DNA of 64,000 nt, taken from assembly GCA_963786225.1 (NCBI GenBank), contig CAWAYQ010000027.1, positions 22,032-86,031 of the forward strand, read 5' to 3'. The translations under genes were made by a program, and so were the position numbers. The notes below the pieces were generated by a model. That model had not been told where the DNA came from, did no database searches, and saw nothing but the letters and a program-made list of their open reading frames with translations. Source of the stretch: Flaviflagellibacter sp963786225. GTDB taxonomy: Bacteria > Pseudomonadota > Alphaproteobacteria > Rhizobiales > Methylopilaceae. Below are positions 19,048 through 27,553 of the stretch, piece after piece; position 1 is the stretch's first letter; each line of letters opens with the position of its first letter.

Positions 19048-20534
19048 CAGAAGCGCGGCAAATCGGGATGCGGGAGATGTCCCTTGTGGACGTGCATGCG
19101 GCCAAGTTCGGCGCAGCGGTGAAGCACGGGGAACATCTTCCCCGGATTGAGGAGGTGCTGCGGATCGAAGGCGCATTTGACGCGCTGCTGCTGGTTCAGA
19201 TCGTCCTCGTTGAACATCTCGCCCATCAGATCGCGTTTTTCGACACCGACACCGTGCTCGCCCGTCAATACACCGCCGACCTCGACGCAGAGCTTCAATA
19301 TATCGGCGCCGAAGGCTTCGGCGCGGTCGAACTCGCCCGACACATTGCCGTCGTAAAGGATAAGCGGGTGAAGATTGCCGTCGCCGGCATGAAAGACGTT
19401 CGCCACCTCAAGCCCGTAATGAGCCGACATTTCCTTCATCCGCGTCAGGACATGCGCCAATTGTTTACGCGGGATCGTGCCGTCCATGCAGAGGTAGTCC
19501 GGCGCGAGACGGCCGACGGCGGGGAACGCCGCCTTGCGGCCCAGCCAGAACAATTCGCGTTCCGCCTCGCTTTGCGACACGCGGACATAGGTTGCGCCGC
19601 AGCGGCGGGCGATGGTCTCGACTTCGCCGATCAGGAAATCGACCTCGCCCTGCGGGCCATCGAGTTCCACAATCAGAAGCGCTTCGACATCGAGCGGGTA
19701 GCCGGCCTTGGCGAAGGCCTCGGTCGCGTGAATCGCGGGGCGGTCCATCATCTCCATGCCGCCGGGAATGATGCCGGCCGCGATGATGGCGGCAACCGAA
19801 GCGCCGCCCGCTTCGCTCGAGGCAAAGCCGAACAGAACGGCGCGCGCGGTTTCCGGCGATTGCAGGATGCGCACCGTCACTTCGGTGACGACGCCGAGCA
19901 GGCCTTCCGAGCCGGTCATCAGGCCGAGCATGTCGTAGCCCTCGGAATCGAGGTGCTTGCCGCCGAGGCGGATCACCTCGCCCGAAATCAGGACCATTTC
20001 GACGCCGAGAAGATTGTTGGCCGTGAGGCCGTATTTGAGACAGTGCACGCCGCCCGAATTCTCCGCGACATTGCCGCCGATCGAACAGGCGATCTGCGAG
20101 GACGGATCGGGCGCGTAATAGAAGCCCTTTTCGGCAACGGTCTTGGTGACGGACAGATTGGTCACGCCGGGCTGCACGGTTGCGGTGCGGTTGACGTAAT
20201 CCACGTCGAGCACGCGGTTGAACTTGGTCATGGCGAGGAGGACGCCGTCTTCAAGCGGCAGCGCGCCGCCCGAAAGGGAGGTGCCCGAACCGCGCGGCAC
20301 GACGGGAATCTCGTTGTCGTGGCAATAGCGCAGCACGTCCGAGACCTGCCGGGTCGTTTCGGGAAGGACGACGACAAGCGGCATCTGGCGATAGGCCGTC
20401 AGCCCGTCGGTCTCGAACGCGCGCTTTGCGTCCGGATCCGTCACGACGCCTTCGCCCGGCACGATCTTGTTGAGATCGCTAGCGATTTCCAACCGGCGGG
20501 CGAGGAGCGCCTGGTTCGGCGCAGGCATCTTCAT
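19047..20534 (-). CDS. glcD: glycolate oxidase subunit GlcD
   Basis: A 495-residue FAD-linked oxidase: FAD_binding_4 domain (PRGSGTSLSGGALP and IACSIGGNVAENSGG) and C-terminal oxidase domain with HAGDGNLHP and GEHGVGVEK. It oxidises glycolate, and often D-lactate, to the 2-oxo acid. GGAGAT lies eight bases before the ATG. It is the first gene of glcDEF; the LysR gene 136 bp upstream is on the same strand. Confidence 0.95.
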   Translation of the reverse strand: MKMPAPNQALLARRLEIASDLNKIVPGEGVVTDPDAKRAFETDGLTAYRQMPLVVVLPETTRQVSDVLRYCHDNEIPVVPRGSGTSLSGGALPLEDGVLLAMTKFNRVLDVDYVNRTATVQPGVTNLSVTKTVAEKGFYYAPDPSSQIACSIGGNVAENSGGVHCLKYGLTANNLLGVEMVLISGEVIRLGGKHLDSEGYDMLGLMTGSEGLLGVVTEVTVRILQSPETARAVLFGFASSEAGGASVAAIIAAGIIPGGMEMMDRPAIHATEAFAKAGYPLDVEALLIVELDGPQGEVDFLIGEVETIARRCGATYVRVSQSEAERELFWLGRKAAFPAVGRLAPDYLCMDGTIPRKQLAHVLTRMKEMSAHYGLEVANVFHAGDGNLHPLILYDGNVSGEFDRAEAFGADILKLCVEVGGVLTGEHGVGVEKRDLMGEMFNEDDLNQQQRVKCAFDPQHLLNPGKMFPVLHRCAELGRMHVHKGHLPHPDLPRF

Positions 20535-20670
20535 CTGTTCATCTCCGGCACTGTCTTATCTTAAATGCTGGATTCTTCTGAGTTTCAATTCCGCTTTGCT
20601 TCGAGCATGGGACACGTCAGCTCCCTGTTCGTTGGTTGCGGTCGGTCTGGCGACATGGACCTCGCCACGG

Positions 20671-21561
20671 CTAGCAGCGCTTCAGCTCTTCGACGAAAGC
20701 CTGAACAAGCGGCCGATCCCCCTCGCTGGTTTTGACCACCACAAAATGTTGTGACGTGAAGTTGTACAGCGTGGGTTTCAATGCGCGCATCTGGCCTCGA
20801 CCGGCCCAGTCATCGCCGATATGGCGCGGCAGAAATCCGATGAAGTGTCCGGACAAAATCATCATGACCTGCGCCTCCATATGCATCACCGTCCCGGCGG
20901 GCCGTGGGTGATTGGCGCGGTAGAGATCGTCGAAATGAAGATAGCCCCGAACCGAGAATGAGCATTGCTCGATCTCGTCGGGTCCGATCTCCGCTTCGGC
21001 ACGATCGAACAGCGGATGCGCACTGCCGCAATACAAACCGTGCGGTTCCCGGCGAAAGGGCACATAGGTCAGCCCGGGCGCCTTTTGGGACATCGGTCCG
21101 ATAACCACATCGCGCGTCCCTTCCGTGACGGAGCGTTCCAGTTCGCCGGGAGTGCCGAGCGAAAGGTCCAGGAAGACATCCGGCGCATAGGCGCGGTACC
21201 GCCCCAATGCGCCCTGCAATCCGAGATCCGCGCTGGTCACGACACCGTCGACGACGCCTATGCGCAGCCTGCCGGTCAGGTTGTTGCGATCACGGCCCAG
21301 CCGCCCGTGGAAACTGTCGATGTCGGTGAAGAGCTGCCGGGCAGAGGCGTACGTCGCCTCCCCGAACTCGGTCAGGCGAAATCCCCGGCGCCCGCGTTCG
21401 CAGAGCGTGCCGCCAAGCTTGCGTTCGAGCGCAGTCAGATGCGTGCTGAGTGTGGATTGAGAGAGATTGAGCGCGATCTGCGCGTCGGCGAAACCTCGCG
21501 ATTCCGCCAAAGTCACGAAAACCCGCAGCAGGCGCAGATCGATATTGTCGAGGCGTCTCAT
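20671..21561 (-). CDS. LysR family transcriptional regulator
   Basis: A 296-residue regulator with an N-terminal winged helix (LRVFVTLAESRGFADAQIAL; ...STLSTHLTALERKLGG) and a LysR substrate domain from about residue 90. It is divergent from the ABC importer operon beginning at 21666, which it most likely activates. It is co-directional with glcDEF downstream, so influence on that operon is possible but less likely. Confidence 0.92.
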   Translation of the reverse strand: MRRLDNIDLRLLRVFVTLAESRGFADAQIALNLSQSTLSTHLTALERKLGGTLCERGRRGFRLTEFGEATYASARQLFTDIDSFHGRLGRDRNNLTGRLRIGVVDGVVTSADLGLQGALGRYRAYAPDVFLDLSLGTPGELERSVTEGTRDVVIGPMSQKAPGLTYVPFRREPHGLYCGSAHPLFDRAEAEIGPDEIEQCSFSVRGYLHFDDLYRANHPRPAGTVMHMEAQVMMILSGHFIGFLPRHIGDDWAGRGQMRALKPTLYNFTSQHFVVVKTSEGDRPLVQAFVEELKRC

Positions 21562-21575
21562 GGGTGATCACTTTG

Positions 21576-21589
21576 GTATTTTTCGATAC
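21576..21589. promoter_or_regulatory. LysR operator candidate in the divergent promoter
   Basis: GTAT-N6-ATAC, containing the T-N11-A pattern of LysR sites, lies 14 bp upstream of the LysR start codon, between the LysR gene and the importer operon. The position suits autoregulation and activation of the divergent genes. Confidence 0.5.
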
Positions 21590-21665
21590 TTTCTTCTACT
21601 AAAATGAATTTTCGCCGATGTTAAATTGGTCAATCCTTAGGCACTTCCGCTTGAGGAGAACGACG

Positions 21666-22643
21666 ATGTTCCGACCCGCCCTTGCCGCCGCCCTTGTGCT
21701 TGGAACAGTCCTGCCCGCCGCCGCCGCCGACACGATCCGCGTCCTGTCGCCGACATGGCCTGGCTTCGCCCCGGTCTTGGTCGCCATCGACAAAGGCTAC
21801 TTCAAAGACCTCGGGCTGACCGTCGACCTGCGGTTCGAGGACGACCGCTCCAACGTGATGGCGGCGTACGCCCGCGGCGACATCGAGGCCGACATGCGCA
21901 CCGTCGGCGAGCATCAGGGCCGCCCCCGGGACGAGAGCACTCCGGGCATCATCATCGGCACGATCGATAAATCGGTAGGCGGCGACGGCGTCATTGCCGA
22001 CGGCTCGATCGCCTCGGTTGCCGACCTCAAGGGCAAGACTGTCGCCGTCGAGCCGAACATCCCGGCCCGGCTGCTGCTGCAACTCGAACTGAAGAAGGCC
22101 GGGCTGACGCTCAAGGATCTCAAGATCAAGGAAATCGCGACCGCCGACACGGTCGCCGTCTTCACCGACGATTCGATTGCCGCCGTCGGCACCTATGAGC
22201 CGTTCCAGTCTCAGGCGATTACCGCGACGCCGGCCCGCAAAGGCAAACTGCTCGTCTCGTCCAAGACCAGCGACATCATTATCGACGTCATCACCGCCCG
22301 TCAGGACGACCTCAAGGCCAATCCGAAAAAGTACACGAACTTCCTGACTGGTATTTACAAGGCAATCGATCTCTACAAGACAAATCCCGCCGAGTTCATC
22401 AAGCTCGCCGCGCCGCACTACAATCTGAGCGAAGCCGAGGTAAAGGAAATCCTGGACACAAGCCTGGGCTACACCGACCTCGCCGAAGCCCAGACCCTGA
22501 TCGGCACCAAGGACAAACCGGGCACGCTGTACGGCATCTTCGACACCGTGATGGGGCTCAACCTCGAGAACGGCGCCGCCGACACCAAGCTCAACCCGGC
22601 GACGCAGATCGACCCGTCGGCGATATCAGCCATTGCGAAGTGA
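21666..22643 (+). CDS. ABC transporter substrate-binding protein, nitrate/sulfonate/taurine (NMT1) type
   Basis: A 325-residue periplasmic protein. The signal peptide MFRPALAAALVLGTVLPAAAAD ends near residue 21. The NMT1/SsuA-like fold (TWPGFAPVLVAIDKGYFKDL) follows. The ATG at 21666 has GAGGAGAA upstream, and the signal peptide begins there. It is the first gene of an operon with an SsuC-type permease, an SsuB-type ATPase, two SDRs, an amidohydrolase and a ureohydrolase. This suggests that the ligand is a nitrogen-rich organic molecule rather than a sulfonate. Confidence 0.9.
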   Translation: MFRPALAAALVLGTVLPAAAADTIRVLSPTWPGFAPVLVAIDKGYFKDLGLTVDLRFEDDRSNVMAAYARGDIEADMRTVGEHQGRPRDESTPGIIIGTIDKSVGGDGVIADGSIASVADLKGKTVAVEPNIPARLLLQLELKKAGLTLKDLKIKEIATADTVAVFTDDSIAAVGTYEPFQSQAITATPARKGKLLVSSKTSDIIIDVITARQDDLKANPKKYTNFLTGIYKAIDLYKTNPAEFIKLAAPHYNLSEAEVKEILDTSLGYTDLAEAQTLIGTKDKPGTLYGIFDTVMGLNLENGAADTKLNPATQIDPSAISAIAK

Positions 22644-22661
22644 GCCGATGGCTCACTTCGC
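22635..22661 (+). other. 12-bp perfect hairpin over the stop codon of the binding-protein gene
   Basis: GCGAAGTGAGCC (22635-22646) and GGCTCACTTCGC (22650-22661) are perfectly complementary with a 3-nt loop. The structure covers the TGA at 22641 and an ATG at 22648. With no T-run it is not a classical terminator. It probably stabilises the upstream message or lowers permease translation, and it argues against ATG 22648 as the permease start. Confidence 0.65.
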
Positions 22662-22725
22662 TCATACAGACGACAGTGCGTGGCGCGTGATACACAACCC
22701 TGACGGAACAGGGGATCGTCCGCGC

Positions 22726-23517
22726 ATGAAGCGCACGAAGAACCGCTACTTCGCTTTCCGCGGCGCAATTCCCCGGCGCGCCGAGATAGCGCTCGCGGTG
22801 GGCAGCAGCCTCGGCCTCATCCTGATCTGGGAGTTCGCGGCGCGGCTCGGCCTGACCAATCCCGTCTTCTTCCCGGCGCCGAGCGCGGTGTTCGCCGCGA
22901 TGGGACGGATGTTCCAGGAACAGCATCTGGCCTGGCACGCCGGCGTGTCGACGCTGCGCGTCTGGGCGGCGTTCCTCATCGCCGCGGCGATGGCCATTCC
23001 GATCGGCATCATGATGAGCAGTTACCGCGTGGTCGGCGCGTCGCTCGAACCGATCATCGACTTCATCCGTTATTTACCGGTTCCCGCTCTTGTCCCGCTC
23101 TCGATCATCTGGTTCGGCGTCGGCGAAAGCACCAAAGTCTATCTGCTCTGGCTCGGCACCTTCTTCCAGCTGGTCCTGCTGGTCGCAGACGACATGCGGC
23201 GCGTGCCCCAGGAATATGTCGAGATCGCCGAAACGCTCGGCGCCAAGCCGCCGCAAATTCTGAAGGACGTTGCGTTCCACGCAATGCTGCCGAGTCTCGT
23301 CGACAATCTGCGGATCACGCTCGGCTGGTGCTGGACTTATCTCATCATCGCCGAGATCGTCGCCGCCGACAGCGGCATCGGCTTCGTCATCTGGACAGCG
23401 CGTCGTTACATGAAAACTCCGGAAGTGATGGCCGGAGTTGTCGTCATCGGCCTGATCGGTCTGCTGACCGACCAGATCCTGCGCGCGATCCACCGCCGCG
23501 CCTTCCGCTATCTGTGA
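22726..23517 (+). CDS. ABC transporter permease, SsuC/TauC type
   Basis: A 263-residue inner-membrane permease with about six helices and the EAA loop (VEIAETLGAKPPQILKDVAFHAMLP). ATG 22726 gives the usual family length. An alternative ATG at 22648 would add 26 hydrophilic residues, but it lies inside a 12-bp hairpin and has no ribosome-binding site. It partners with the binding protein upstream and the ATPase 7 bp downstream. Confidence 0.9.
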   Translation: MKRTKNRYFAFRGAIPRRAEIALAVGSSLGLILIWEFAARLGLTNPVFFPAPSAVFAAMGRMFQEQHLAWHAGVSTLRVWAAFLIAAAMAIPIGIMMSSYRVVGASLEPIIDFIRYLPVPALVPLSIIWFGVGESTKVYLLWLGTFFQLVLLVADDMRRVPQEYVEIAETLGAKPPQILKDVAFHAMLPSLVDNLRITLGWCWTYLIIAEIVAADSGIGFVIWTARRYMKTPEVMAGVVVIGLIGLLTDQILRAIHRRAFRYL

Positions 23518-23524
23518 GACGGCG

Positions 23525-24301
23525 ATGAACGCGCCCTATCTCGTCTTCGACCGCGTTACCAAGCTGTTCGGCGACATCGAGGTCGTCGCGCCGTATTTCG
23601 ACCTCGGCATCGCGCGGAACGAATTCGTCGTTTTTCTCGGGCCATCGGGCTGCGGCAAGACCACGTTGATGCGCATGGTCGGCGGCCTCGATGAGCCGTC
23701 GGGCGGCGAAATCCTGCTCGACGGCGTGCCGATCGGCCCGCCGGATCGAAGGCGCGGCATGGTGTTCCAATCCTATTCGTCGTTCCCCTGGCTCACAGTC
23801 GCCCAGAATGTCGATTTCGGCATGCGCTACCGCAACGACCTGTCGGAGGACGAGAAGCTCGCGCGGCGCGACCATTATCTCGATCTTGTCGGCCTCCACG
23901 AGTTCTCCGGCGCCTTTCCGAACCGCGTGTCCGGCGGAATGCGGCAGCGCATCGCCATCGCCCGCACGCTCGCCGCCGGCTCCGACGTGTTGCTGATGGA
24001 CGAGCCGTTCGGCGCGCTCGACGCCCAGCGCCGCGAGCGTCTGCAGCTCGAACTCCGCGCCATTCACAAGCGCGACGCCAAGACTGTCGTCTTCGTGACC
24101 CACGATGTCGAAGAGGCCGTGTTTCTCGCCGACCGCGTCATCGTATTTTCGAAGCGCCCGGCTGAGGTCATCGCCGACATCGACATCACCGCCGAACTCG
24201 GCGCCGACCGGCCGCTCGAACTGCGCGACGGCGTTGCTTTCTTTGAACTCCGCAACAGGATCCTGCGCCTTCTGCGCGCGTCCGGGGCGGGGCACGAATG
24301 A
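23525..24301 (+). CDS. ABC transporter ATP-binding protein, SsuB/TauB type
   Basis: A 258-residue ATPase: Walker A GPSGCGKTT, signature VSGGMRQRIAIARTL, Walker B VLLMDEPFGALD, switch FVTHDVEEAVFLADR. It has the length and sequence style of nitrate/sulfonate/taurine importers. It overlaps the following SDR gene by four bases (ATGA). Confidence 0.94.
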   Translation: MNAPYLVFDRVTKLFGDIEVVAPYFDLGIARNEFVVFLGPSGCGKTTLMRMVGGLDEPSGGEILLDGVPIGPPDRRRGMVFQSYSSFPWLTVAQNVDFGMRYRNDLSEDEKLARRDHYLDLVGLHEFSGAFPNRVSGGMRQRIAIARTLAAGSDVLLMDEPFGALDAQRRERLQLELRAIHKRDAKTVVFVTHDVEEAVFLADRVIVFSKRPAEVIADIDITAELGADRPLELRDGVAFFELRNRILRLLRASGAGHE

Positions 24302-25056
24302 ACGTCACCGGGCTTGAAGGCCGCCGCGTCCTCGTCACCGGAGCCAGCCGCGGCATCGGCTTCGGCGTCGCCGCGGCCTTCGTCGCGGCCGGCTGCGACG
24401 TGCAGATCGCGGCCGAGGGCGAAGACGTGTTCACCGCGGCGGAGACGCTCAAAGTGCGCGGCCATTGCGCCGACATTTCACGGCGTGACGCGGTCGCGGC
24501 CCTGTTCGCAGGCACCGGCGAACTCGACGTCGTCGTCAACAATGCCGGCCTCGAACTGATGACGCCGCTCGACGACACCACCGCGGAGAATGAAGCCAAT
24601 TTTCGCCGGATCATCGAGATCAACATCACCGGCACATTCCTGGTCACGCAGGCCGCGGTGCCGAGATTGCGCGCGGGCAGCGCGATCATCAACACGGCGT
24701 CCGTCTGGGGCCGCGTCGCCGAACCTTTGTTCTCGGCCTACGTGGCGTCGAAGCACGCCGTCATCGGGCTGACCAAGACCTGGGCCAAGGAACTCGGTCC
24801 GCGCGGCATTCGCGTCAATGCGGTGTGTCCGGGCTGGGTGCGCACGGTCGCCAGCATGCGTTCGCTCGGCCGTATGGCGGAGCGAACGGGGCGGCCCGAA
24901 GATGAGTTGCTGGCCGACATCGTCGGCGTGCAGGCTCTCCCCGGCCTGATGGAGCCGTCCGACATCGCGGGCCCCTATCTGTTTCTGGCCTCCGATCTCG
25001 CGGCCAATATCACCGGCCAGAGTATCGGTGCCGATCGTGGAGAAGTGCCGTGGTGA
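24298..25056 (+). CDS. SDR family oxidoreductase
   Basis: A 252-residue short-chain dehydrogenase: cofactor loop TGASRGIGFG, NNAG motif, catalytic Ser in NTASVWG and Tyr-x3-Lys in YVASKHAV. It is embedded between the ATPase and a second SDR gene, overlapping both. It probably oxidises an alcohol or imine intermediate of the imported compound. The substrate is unknown. Confidence 0.92.
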   Translation: MNVTGLEGRRVLVTGASRGIGFGVAAAFVAAGCDVQIAAEGEDVFTAAETLKVRGHCADISRRDAVAALFAGTGELDVVVNNAGLELMTPLDDTTAENEANFRRIIEINITGTFLVTQAAVPRLRAGSAIINTASVWGRVAEPLFSAYVASKHAVIGLTKTWAKELGPRGIRVNAVCPGWVRTVASMRSLGRMAERTGRPEDELLADIVGVQALPGLMEPSDIAGPYLFLASDLAANITGQSIGADRGEVPW

Positions 25057-25758
25057 AACCGCTCGAAGGCAAACGCGTCCTCGTGACCGGCGCCGCGAGC
25101 GGCATCGGCAAGGCCGCAGTGATCGCCCTGCGCGATGCGGGCGCCGCCGTCGCCGGCCTCGACCTCGTGAAGCCAGAGAGCGAGAGCCTGTGGGCGGTCG
25201 TGGACCTCACCGACGAAGCACAGATCATGTCCGGCGTGGCGGCGGCCGTTCAGAAACTCGGCGGGCTCGATGTTCTGGTGAACTGCGCCGGCATCGAAAT
25301 AGATGCGCCCCTTCGGACCATCGACATAGCCGACCTCGACCGTATGTACGCCGTTAACGTACGCGGCGCCGTCATCACCGCGCGTGAGGCTTTGAAGACG
25401 ATGAAACCCGGCGCAAAAATCATCAATATCGCTTCGGAGCTTGCTTATCTCGGGCGGCAGGGCGCCTCCGGCTATTGCTCAACCAAGGGCGCGATGCTGT
25501 CGCTGACGCGTTCATGGGCGCGCGAACTCGCGCCCGACATTCTCGTCAATGCCGTCGCGCCCGGACCGATCGACACGCCGCTGCTCGGCTTCGAGCGCAT
25601 GACACGCCGAACAGAAAGCCCTCGAAACTCATAATCCGATGGGCCGCATCGGACGTCCGGAGGAGGTCGCCGCGGCGATCGTCTTTCTGGCGTCGCCGGC
25701 CGTTACCTTCACCACCGGCCAATGCATCAGCGTCGATGGCGGCGCGGCAATGCACTGA
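25050..25758 (+). pseudogene. SDR family oxidoreductase, frameshifted
   Basis: Two reading frames together make one normal SDR of about 235 residues. The first frame (25050-25604) carries TGAASGIGKA, NCAG and Tyr-x3-Lys in YCSTKGAM and ends in LLGFERMT. The second (25606-25758) continues AEQKALETHNPMGRIGRPEE...ISVDGGAAMH, the standard SDR C-terminus. One extra base near 25605 joins them. Read as it stands, the product ends early at 25634 and lacks the substrate and dimer-forming C-terminus. It could be a true mutation or a sequencing indel. The gene starts with GTG (25050 or 25053), overlapping the previous SDR. Confidence 0.85.
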
Positions 25759-25767
25759 GGACATGAC

Positions 25768-26541
25768 ATGGCAGACAAAGTTCTGATGGCGGAAATGACC
25801 TGGCCCGAGTTCGAGGCCAGGATAAAAGAGGGCGTAACGGTGTTCCTGCCGCTCGGCACGACCGAGCAGCACGGCCCGCATATGTCGCTCAATGTCGACG
25901 TCGTGCTGCCGACCGGCGTCTGCGAACGCGTCGCGAAGAATGTCGGCGGACTTGTCGCGCCCACCATCGCCTATGGATACAAGTCGATGCCGCGCTCGGG
26001 CGGGGGCGAAGCCTTTCCCGGCACGACGAGCCTCGACGCCAATACATTTTCGCTTGTCGTCCGCGACGTCATCCGCGCGCTGGGCCGCGACGGGGTGCGA
26101 CGCCTCGTCGTGGTCAACGGCCATTTCGAGAATGGCTGGCCGGCGGTCGAAGGTGTCGACCTTGGTTTGCGGGAATTGAAGCGCGACGGCATCGCCGACA
26201 TGCAGGTGATGAAGCTCGAATACTGGGACTTCGTCCGCCGCGAAACGCTCGACCGGCTCTTTCCCGAGGGCTTTCCCGGCACAGAGCTCGAACATGCGAG
26301 CCTGCTCGAAACCTCGTTGATGCTGCTGCTGCGGCCGGATCTTGTCGACATGTCCAAGGTCCCCTCGGACGGCCCGGCCAAGTTCCCGCCCTATGATCGC
26401 CACCCCGTACCGAAGGGCTTCGTACCCGCGTCCGGTGTGCTGGCGCGCGCGCAAGGCGCGACCGCTGAGAAGGGCCAATGGCTGATGGACGACCATGTCG
26501 AGCTCATCACCAATGCCGTGCGCACCGAGTTCGGGCTCTGA
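25768..26541 (+). CDS. creatininase family amidohydrolase
   Basis: A 257-residue protein of the creatininase/formamide-amidohydrolase fold. Metal ligands are visible in LPLGTTEQHGPHMSLNVD (Glu, His, Asp) and NGHFENG. The family opens cyclic amides such as creatinine or removes formyl or peptide groups. It lies 10 bp after the frameshifted SDR and 4 bp before the ureohydrolase. This pairing suggests ring opening followed by release of urea from a guanidino group. Confidence 0.9.
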   Translation: MADKVLMAEMTWPEFEARIKEGVTVFLPLGTTEQHGPHMSLNVDVVLPTGVCERVAKNVGGLVAPTIAYGYKSMPRSGGGEAFPGTTSLDANTFSLVVRDVIRALGRDGVRRLVVVNGHFENGWPAVEGVDLGLRELKRDGIADMQVMKLEYWDFVRRETLDRLFPEGFPGTELEHASLLETSLMLLLRPDLVDMSKVPSDGPAKFPPYDRHPVPKGFVPASGVLARAQGATAEKGQWLMDDHVELITNAVRTEFGL

Positions 26542-26545
26542 CTCG

Positions 26546-27517
26546 ATGAGCACATCGGAATTTCAACCGCTCGATTCAGGCCTGGTGCCGCGCTTCGCCG
26601 GGGTGCCGACCTTCATGCGCCTGCCGCAGGCGAAGCCGGAGGACGTCGATGTCGCGTTGATCGGCGTTCCATTCGACGGAGGCACGACCAATCGCCCGGG
26701 CGCACGTCATGGCCCGCGCGAGATCCGCAACCAATCGAGCATGGTGCGGCGCGTGCATCACGTGAGCGGCATCTCTCCGTTCGATCTCGTCCGCGCGGGC
26801 GATTGCGGCGATGCCCCCGTCAATCCGCTCGATCTCGCGGACAGCCTGGAAAAGATTGGAGCGTTCTATGCGCAGGTCGCGAAGGCCGGCGCGGTGCCTC
26901 TCAGCGCTGGCGGCGACCATCTGATCTCACTACCCATCTTGCGAGGCGTGGCAGCCGAACGCGCGCTCGGCATGATCCACTTCGACGCTCATTCGGATAC
27001 TTACGACAGCTTTTTCGAGACAAGCCGCTACAACCACGGCACGCCGTTCCGCCGCGCCATCGAGGAAGGTCTGCTCGATCCGAAACGCGTCGTGCAGATC
27101 GGCCTTCGTGGCGGGATATCCGAGGCATCGAACTTCGATTTCGCCCGCAGCGAGGGCGTGAGGCTCATCTTCATCGAGGAACTGGAAGCCCGCGGCGTAG
27201 AGGACGTGATGGTCGAGGCGCGTGAGATCGTCGGCACGGCACCGATCTATGTCTCGTTCGACATCGACGCGATCGACCCGTCGCAGGCGCCCGGGACGGG
27301 CACCCCGGAAATCGGCGGCATCACCACGCGCGAAGCGCAGCGCCTTGTCCGTCTGCTGCATGGCCTCGACATCGCGGGCGCCGACCTGGTCGAAGTATCG
27401 CCGCCATTCGATACGGGTGGGATTACGGCTCTGACCGGCGCAACGATGATGTTCGAACTTCTGTGCGTTATCGCCGGGGCCATCTCGGCGCGACGGCCTT
27501 CGGTCGGACACCCCTGA
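26546..27517 (+). CDS. agmatinase/ureohydrolase family protein
   Basis: A 323-residue Mn-dependent ureohydrolase with the three signatures: GGDHLISLP, HFDAHSDTYD, and SFDIDAIDPSQAPGTGTPE. It hydrolyses the guanidino group of agmatine, guanidinobutyrate, guanidinopropionate or similar to urea plus an amine. The ATG at 26546 is 4 bp after the amidohydrolase stop; the frame is open upstream only inside that gene. Exact specificity is unresolved. It ends the importer operon, which suggests that the imported ligand carries a guanidino group. Confidence 0.92.
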   Translation: MSTSEFQPLDSGLVPRFAGVPTFMRLPQAKPEDVDVALIGVPFDGGTTNRPGARHGPREIRNQSSMVRRVHHVSGISPFDLVRAGDCGDAPVNPLDLADSLEKIGAFYAQVAKAGAVPLSAGGDHLISLPILRGVAAERALGMIHFDAHSDTYDSFFETSRYNHGTPFRRAIEEGLLDPKRVVQIGLRGGISEASNFDFARSEGVRLIFIEELEARGVEDVMVEAREIVGTAPIYVSFDIDAIDPSQAPGTGTPEIGGITTREAQRLVRLLHGLDIAGADLVEVSPPFDTGGITALTGATMMFELLCVIAGAISARRPSVGHP

Positions 27518-27528
27518 GACATATGTAC

Positions 27529-27553
27529 CTTCCGGGTTCATCGATCCCGGAAG
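27529..27553. terminator. hairpin between convergent genes
   Basis: CTTCCGGG (27529-27536) pairs with CCCGGAAG (27546-27553) over a 9-nt loop, exactly filling the gap between the ureohydrolase and the MalK-type ATPase. No long T-run follows on either side, so it is at best a weak bidirectional terminator. Confidence 0.45.

Noticed and set aside
19026..20564. A 512-codon open frame antisense to glcD
   Set aside because: glcD has clear domains and coupled junctions; the antisense product has none.
25050..25758. Programmed +1 frameshifting in the SDR gene
   Set aside because: No slippery sequence or stimulatory structure is evident, and SDR genes are not known for it. Mutation or sequencing error is simpler.
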